In this document: one piece after another, positions 57,901 through 64,000 of the stretch
Position numbering within the stretch: position 1 is the first letter of the stretch
Layout of the letters: each line of letters begins with the position of its first letter
Source of the DNA: Podospora comata
Lineage: Eukaryota > Ascomycota > Sordariomycetes > Sordariales > Podosporaceae
Reading direction: 5' to 3'
DNA: 64,000 nucleotides
NCBI GenBank assembly: GCA_017354895.1
Contig: CP071494.1
Span: 4,898,001 to 4,962,000, forward strand
Notes under the pieces: model-generated
Told to the model about the DNA's origin: nothing
Database searches by the model: none
The model's input: only the letters and a program-made list of their open reading frames with translations
Made by a program: the position numbers and the translations under genes

Positions 57901-60900
57901 GCCAGCCGAGGCGAGACCTGGCGTGAGCTGGTCACAGGTCAGATAAGCTGAAGTAGCTGAGCCGGAGCGTTGGGGGGGCCAAACAACAGCCCAACCCGCT
58001 TCCTGAGCATTGGGGATTCGGATGGGTCAACCCGATCGGGGAGAGAGAAAGTTTACGTTGGCATCATTTTTGGTGGTGAGTTCTGGTGACTACCCACCTA
58101 GACAGGTCAATAGCTGCTCAACTCAGCTCAACATCGAGCGTACTGAATTGAAGGTTTGATGTCACAGAACAAAGTGACTCCCTTTGAGTCTCAAAATTCA
58201 TCAAGGGGAGCAAAGCTGGCATGTCAGGCAGGTATCTTCTGGCTCATAACGCATGGCAAGGTACAAGTCCACCCAGAACCGACCATCCGATCAGCTTCCC
58301 CAGATAGTCGGACCGAGATCTGAAAGACGGGTGTAGCCGTGTCGAGAAAGAAATTAGCACTTTCCTCCTCGTCTCATCTATCCGACGCAGCTTGCGGACT
58401 GTGGTCCAACGACGTCTGCAGAAGGGGCGGGGACTCCAGGACCAGCAGTGCCGGGCACCTGTATCGTGTGTTTGCAACATGCATGATTGTTCACCGCACA
58501 GCCCACGCTTCCCCAGTCCCCGTGACTGTTGCGGCGAATATGTAAAGCATAACTGACAGTGGGGAGATCTTCGGGCTCCCGTTTTCAACGGGGTGGCCGA
58601 CAAATCGGATTCCCTGCCTTGTATGCCAGCTTCCAGGGGGAAAAGTAGATCGGTCATATTTTCGATGGGAGCATGCCAGGAGGTCTCAGTGACAGAATGT
58701 GATAGAATTTTTGGGGATACCCAGGGGCTCCCGGTCTTGAATGCACCATGCTCACTGCTGCAGACGCCAACATGTGCCGCGGATGCAGACGACGATAAAC
58801 ACAGATCTCTGGATGGTCGAGGTGGGACGTAGGTATGTGGTCTAGCTGCTCCAGCTTCCGCAGAGAGTTGCACTGTGCAAACTTGGCGCGAGTACATCAA
58901 AGCTACTTTTAGTTGAAAATGCAGAGTCTTCGATCATCTTCGTACCTGCCTTGACACCCAGAGCGAGCTGTCATTGGCACTCGGTGGTTATCCGATCCGA
59001 TCGATTACCAATTACCACCCACACAATCCCGCCTTCCAAGTCTCAGGGTAACATTATTTTCTCTCTGGGCCAGCAAGCATCAAATGTGCAGTTTTTCTCT
59101 CTTGATATCGGAACGGTCAATCTCTCTGTTCAACACCTTACCTACCTGGCCATCCGTTTTGAGATGGGGGGATGGCGACTTCAATCTGCAGCCGGGGGCT
59201 CATGTTTGCACAGTGGACAAGAAAAGGAATTAATACGGAGTCTAGCGTCTGATGTATACGATAGGTATTCAAGAAAAAATCAAACAGACTTGTTCGTTTG
59301 TACCAGGAAACTATTCAGGTCAGATATCATCATTCTACAAGACCCAATGGTGCAATTGCACAACCTGCCGCTGACACCAGCACTGGCCAGCAGCACAAAC
59401 ACCGGCCTCTTCCATATCCATAAGTTGTACAAGGGACAAGAATGCTCACCATTTATGCGTTGTCCCCAGCCCACTTCTCCTCTTTGAGATGGCTGCATCA
59501 CGTTGTGCGAAAACTCGATTGCTTCGCTAAATCCAAGTACACAATGACACATTTTGGGCCAAGAATCAAGCAAACCACCTTATCAGAGGCGATTGCGCAT
59601 CGAGACGCAAAGATTTTCGACTCTGCTTTTGATTCGTTTGCCCTCAGACAGTGAGTGAGGGTGGGGGAGAGGGACTTTTCGACTTTTCGAGTGAGGTGTC
59701 ACTTTACCCCTGGACATCTTGATTTTACTCTCCTTTCACTCTCCACAATCAATCTCAGTCGAAAGCTATGGGTTAGTAACACAAATGGTCCACTCGTCGG
59801 CAGGCAAGTCGACACTTGCCAAATGCAGCATCAAGAAACAGAGGTACTCAACGAGCTACTTTCCCGGTACTTGTGTCGGACTAGGCAGTTTTCTTGGAGG
59901 TGGCCGTCTCCATGTTGGACCAGCCTCGACGTTGAAAAGCTGGTACAGCATCTTATCACAGTGCCATGTACTCATGATTGATGTGGCCCGTGGCCGTTGC
60001 CCCTTTGGCCTGCCATCTGATGCCAAATGGGTACATGTATCTGCGAAAAGATGCCCATCCCTACATCAGGTGGCTTTTTCCGATGCATGTACCCGACATG
60101 TCCATCATTAGCCTCGCGCTAAATCAAAGGCAACTCGAATCTTTCTGGAGGTACTTCATGCTCCGCTGTCAAAAACTAGACGTGTAGGACCAGAGAGAGA
60201 ACCACAAGACAGGGCGACGGGCCAAGGTCAAGACCGTGGTAGCACATCATGTCAAGGGAAATATCCCTGGGGGAACCAGGCCTGTCCATGTCGTGTGTGC
60301 CCACCCTTCAGCGTTTCTGGCGCCGCCGTCATCGCAAAGGACTGCCAGCGACCCATCATACAGCTGACAGAAATGGATGCAAACAAATGGCCCAATACAC
60401 ACAGGGTACGTGGGGGAACTAACCGACCTTATACCTATCGAACGAGAAACGGACAGCACGAGGTGATACACAAGTCTTTATAACATCATGACACTTGCAT
60501 GTCCACCCCTTCCCTCCCCCCCTTTTTTTCCTCTCCTCGCCTGACTTTCTTCCTCTTCACCCGTCTAGTGTCTTATCTTGTCTCGCTCGATTTCTTTCTT
60601 TGCTCCTGATAGTGAAACTGGACCTTGTGCCAAGCTCAACATTTCACAGATCACATCATACATCCCTATTCTGCCCCTTGTGTCTTTTGGGTCTCTTCTG
60701 TTTCATCATCCCCGCTCATCGAGAGGGAGACAAATGCCATACAACCAAGCCGGCTTTCCGCTCACTCTGCACGTCCAAGACAGTCTGACGAAATCAACCT
60801 GAGGACACCAATCGATTGTCAACCACTGGATCGGACGTAGATTACGCTGGGGGAAGGTTTTGTTTTTGATTCAGACCAATTCCAGAAGTTGGGACCGGAA

Positions 60901-61579
60901 AGGTTTGTGTACCATGTCTCACTCCTATCCTACCTCTGATCATTCATCTCCCCACTATTCCACTTCTCGGCCGAGGGGACATGTGCTTTTCGTTGTCCTG
61001 TGCTTCCACGGCGAGCGCTTTGATCGGTCCAGCGTTGCTCATGTGCGTCAATTCCAGGTCTTTGGCGTCCGCCCCCCGCTCCCCCATCTATCAAACCAGA
61101 ACAGCAGGGGAGACCAATCCTGGGAGACTTCAGCTTTGGGCCCGGGTTTTGCTGTCTTGGTTCCTGCCCATAACTCAGCCCCGACTCTCGACTCCAGGGG
61201 GACTGTTTGTTTGTTTTCCATTCTCGGTGAGAGGTGTTCGAGGCGAGTCGCAGCCTATCAGGGCATCCACGGCGGTCGATTTGTATCCTAGGGCCAGGTT
61301 CCAGTCTGCTTCATTCTGGATCGATCGGAATTTCGAGTTGCGGTGTTAAGTGACCGGACAATTTACACCCTCTGCACACAACGCTGCTGTACCCCCCCCT
61401 CTCCCCCACCCACCATCACCAGACACACGCTCAACCTGTCAGCTATTCTACGTCTCGATAATAATAACCACACTCGCAAGCCACAGCAGACGACAGAGAC
61501 AGACAAGTCTAAACAACAGCCAGACTTTGAGACTCACTCTCTAAAACCAAGGACGAAGGCGAGAAACCGGAAAATTCAA
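54906..61579. promoter_or_regulatory. 6.7 kb gene-poor region upstream of Zn2Cys6 gene
   Basis: No open frame here shows a family, and none links by splice sites into a convincing product; the longest are 58244-58900 minus and 55486-55959 plus. CT-rich stretches at 55580-55660, 56500-56600, 60500-60770 and 61380-61420 look like leader or promoter sequence. The part nearest 61580 is A/C-rich (61440-61570), as in long fungal leaders. Such long upstream regions are typical of developmental regulators. Unrecognised short or noncoding genes may be present. Confidence 0.5.
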
Positions 61580-63281
61580 ATGGTGTCCCAGACCCAGTCC
61601 CAGTGTTATACCCCTTCCTCCTCGTCGTCTTCATCGTCGTCTTCGTCGTCCTCGGGTTCTACGACATCCGACACTCACACCACACTCATCGGCGGCGGCG
61701 GACTCGTCCCAGGACTCGGTGGACTCGGCCTACCTCCACGACTCGGCAGCCGATCGAGTTACAACAACACTAGCCGACCGTATCCAGCTGTATATTATTC
61801 ATCTCCCACTAGTTTGCCGTCTCTGGACTCTGATAGACACCACCACCGTCACCACGGGCACGGCTACCAGCTTCCTTCACACCCTCTTCACGACGGCCAC
61901 TCGCGTGGACACCTGAGTATGTCTGATCAAGGAGGGCACGGAGGTATGGATGGGTCAGACTCCACACCACAAAGAAAAAGGATCGCTGTTGCTGTACGTC
62001 CATACCTTACCTATTCTTTTCATGAGTCCACCCACCAACCAGCTCGGTTACCTTATGCTGACACTGAATTCCTACCTGGCTTAGTGTGGAAGGTGTAGAA
62101 AGCGAAAGATCAGATGCAGTGGTGACCCGGGGCAAGGGCAGCCATGCTCGAACTGCAAGAATGCCAATGCCGAGCCGTGTCAATTTCTAAGGGTGAGCTT
62201 CACTACTTTTGTCATCACTTTCAAGTTGTCTAACAAGCGCCAGGTTCAATCAAGAGAAGCCCCTTTTATCCGAAGTGAGCCGGTTGGCGATAGCCCTTTT
62301 GGCTACAACGTTGGTGATGCCAGACTATACCACGCTTCCCGCGCGCCCACGTATCATGCCTCTCCCAGTCCGCACGCAACAGCCTACGCTTCCGACCTTT
62401 TATCCACCACTGGGCATCATATAGGACATGGCAGCACTACCGACATTGCAGGTATCTCATCGTACAGAGGCAGCACTCATGGCGGCGGCTACTCATACGT
62501 CCCGGTCAAACCAGCGTATTACACGGCCGCATACAGCTCCTCGCCACACGGCCTAACGTACGGGGTCCACTCTGATGTGGACAACTTTGGGGGTTATGGT
62601 TTGCCGGTCCCCACCGGAGAAGCCCATCACGATGCCCCCAGCGGCATCCCGGTCATGTCCATGCCTGGGGCCCCAGCTTGGCCATCTAGCAGGAGCATGA
62701 AATCCCCGAGCGGGTACGGCAGCATGTATCTGGATCCAGAAGTAACCGCATCCCCAACCACTTACACAACCCCACCACCATCGGCCTACTCAGCAGTCCG
62801 GGGCCACTCAGCCGCCGGGGACGGGCCGAATTTCTCCTTCACAAACATGTCAGCTTCGTTGCCGTCGTCTCAGTCGGATCGTGTGCTTCCTGTTCCTTCT
62901 TCCACCGCCGCCACCACCACCACGACCAGTCACCGCTCCTCCACCTACCCACCTCTCTCAGGGGCCAACAAACCCCCAACGGCCACAGACTCGAGCTACG
63001 ACAGCTACGGCTCCTCTCGCACCGAGTCCAGCGGCCCAGAAAGTATCTTCAGCGACTCGGAACGCGCTGCAGCCTTCTCGAACAGCCAGGGGCCAGCAGC
63101 CTTTGACATGAGCCCGTACGGCACCAGCTCCGGGTCGACCGACGCTTCTGGCCGAAGGGACTCTGCATACGCCGCGGCGGGGGCTGGACACGAGACTGGC
63201 GGTGGGCATGACGGGCCGTCGCTGCCTTCCCTGTCGTCTGCGTATGAGAGGCATCATGCTGCTGTTGCCACCCGGCACTAG
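61580..63281 (+). CDS. Zn2Cys6 (C6) binuclear zinc-cluster transcription factor
   Basis: Exons 61580-61993, 62085-62192 and 62244-63281 (introns 91 and 51 nt) give 519 residues. The middle 36-codon exon encodes exactly the zinc cluster CGRCRKRKIRC, SGDPGQGQP, CSNCKNANAEPC with spacing C-x2-C-x6-C-x9-C-x2-C-x7-C; RKRIAVA precedes it and FLRVQSRE follows. The N-terminal 130 residues are Ser (a run from TCG/TCC codons), Gly and His rich. The C-terminal 340 residues are Tyr/Ser/Pro/Gly low complexity with no fungal_trans domain, so this is a short-type regulator. DNA binding through the cluster and nuclear location follow from the family. The target genes are unknown. It lies behind a 6.7 kb upstream region. 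Confidence 0.93.
61617..61662 (+). repeat. serine codon repeat
   Basis: Run of TCN codons encoding about 15 serines near the N-terminus of the zinc-cluster protein. Simple sequence, in frame. Confidence 0.85.
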
Positions 63282-64000
63282 TCTCGGGCCTTGTGTAGAG
63301 TGATGTTTGGTTGGTTGGAGGCACCTACCTACCTGGTAACCAATCCCAGGTGGCAACACACACACAAGACGTGCGTGTGGGTCAAGGCCCAAATATGGGG
63401 GTGGCTGGCTGGCTGAGCATGGAAAATAGAACAGTGCGTTGAGCTGTGGATGGGCACTGGCCGAAGTCGACAACACCAACAATTGTGCGAGTCGAGGTTG
63501 GGGGTTACACAGCTGAAGAGGAGGGAAGGTTTATCTTGAGCGCCCTCCTACTCCACACCCACCCACCTATCTACATGAAACAGAGGGAGACAGCAGCACC
63601 AACAAACCTGACAACTCGATGCGAAGCAGCCACCCGTCGTCGTTCTTGCTTTCCTTTTTTTCTCTCTTCCCTCTCTAATTAAAAATGTGACGATCTTGCT
63701 GTCAAAGCAACAGGCAAAGATCCCAGTGAGCGATTGATTTTTTAGTTGTATTTCTTTTCCCTCGTTTTTGCATGGTTGTCTCTGTTTTCGTTTTTCACTT
63801 TTGATTTTTTTGCTCCTTCTGGTCTAGGTATCTCAATGTTGACCTCTCAAAACCTTGAAAGAAAAAGCATTGGCTCTCTTTTTTCCTTCTCTTTCTTTGG
63901 TTGTGTACCGCTATCAACATCAAAAGATTCCCCCAAAGTCGCAATTTACTGTCACAAGAAATACAGAGAAGGAGAGATGCAAGAGGAAAAGCCGGAGAGG
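63282..64000. other. 3' region of the Zn2Cys6 gene
   Basis: T-rich, with long T/C stretches from 63640 onward and no open frame of note. Probably 3' untranslated DNA plus the upstream side of a gene beyond the window. Confidence 0.4.

Noticed and set aside
58244-58900. 218-codon minus frame in the gene-poor region
   Set aside because: No domain, signal or splice partner. Kept as a possible unknown only.

Overview
The window is nuclear DNA of a filamentous ascomycete, most likely a Sordariomycete. Reasons: many small spliceosomal introns (about 50-130 nt) with GTRNGT donors and CTAAC/CTGAC branch sites a few bases before the acceptor; long pyrimidine-rich leaders; a PTH11-type seven-helix receptor; a fungal CBM1 protein; and glutamine- or serine-rich regulators. 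No bacterial, viral or transposon signature was found. Gene models were joined by hand from reading frames plus splice signals; every joined model gives an open frame of a multiple of three.

Layout. 1-11 kb: a glutamine-rich conserved protein behind a very long CT-rich leader, an AKR7-type aldo-keto reductase, a LURP-one/tubby-like protein, a TDT-family membrane transporter and a small Rossmann-fold protein. 11.6-24.3 kb is the most accessory-looking part: a decayed 2OG-Fe(II) oxygenase gene with frameshifts and lost active-site residues, a large FAD monooxygenase-like protein, a secreted Thr-rich protein, a kinase-like protein with an altered DFG motif, a protein with a Cys...GDVEVY...His layout fused to a Thr-Pro-Gly-Lys minisatellite tail, and a class I methyltransferase. 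The last two each use a GC-AG intron. 24.8-29 kb: a Fat1-like acyl-CoA synthetase and the PTH11-type receptor.

30-40 kb is conserved housekeeping and regulatory DNA: an Arf6-type GTPase, SGF29 (SAGA), mannose-6-phosphate isomerase, the Mediator kinase CDK8/Ssn3 and Arp2. 40-45 kb holds catabolic or accessory enzymes: an Asp/Glu/hydantoin racemase-family protein, an MFS sugar porter and an NmrA/isoflavone-reductase-like protein. 45-55 kb: RNA polymerase I subunit RPA43, a CBM1-only secreted protein, an uncharacterised fungal protein, ribosomal protein eS24, an EFM3/FAM86-type methyltransferase and a PPIL4-type cyclophilin with an RRM and an Arg-rich tail.

54.9-61.6 kb is a 6.7 kb gene-poor stretch that ends at a Zn2Cys6 regulator (61.6-63.3 kb); it probably holds a long regulatory region and leader. 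I see no convincing tRNA, rRNA or CRISPR feature. The least explained coding feature is the 21.4-22.7 kb gene. The clearest evolutionary event is the broken oxygenase gene at 11.6-13.0 kb.
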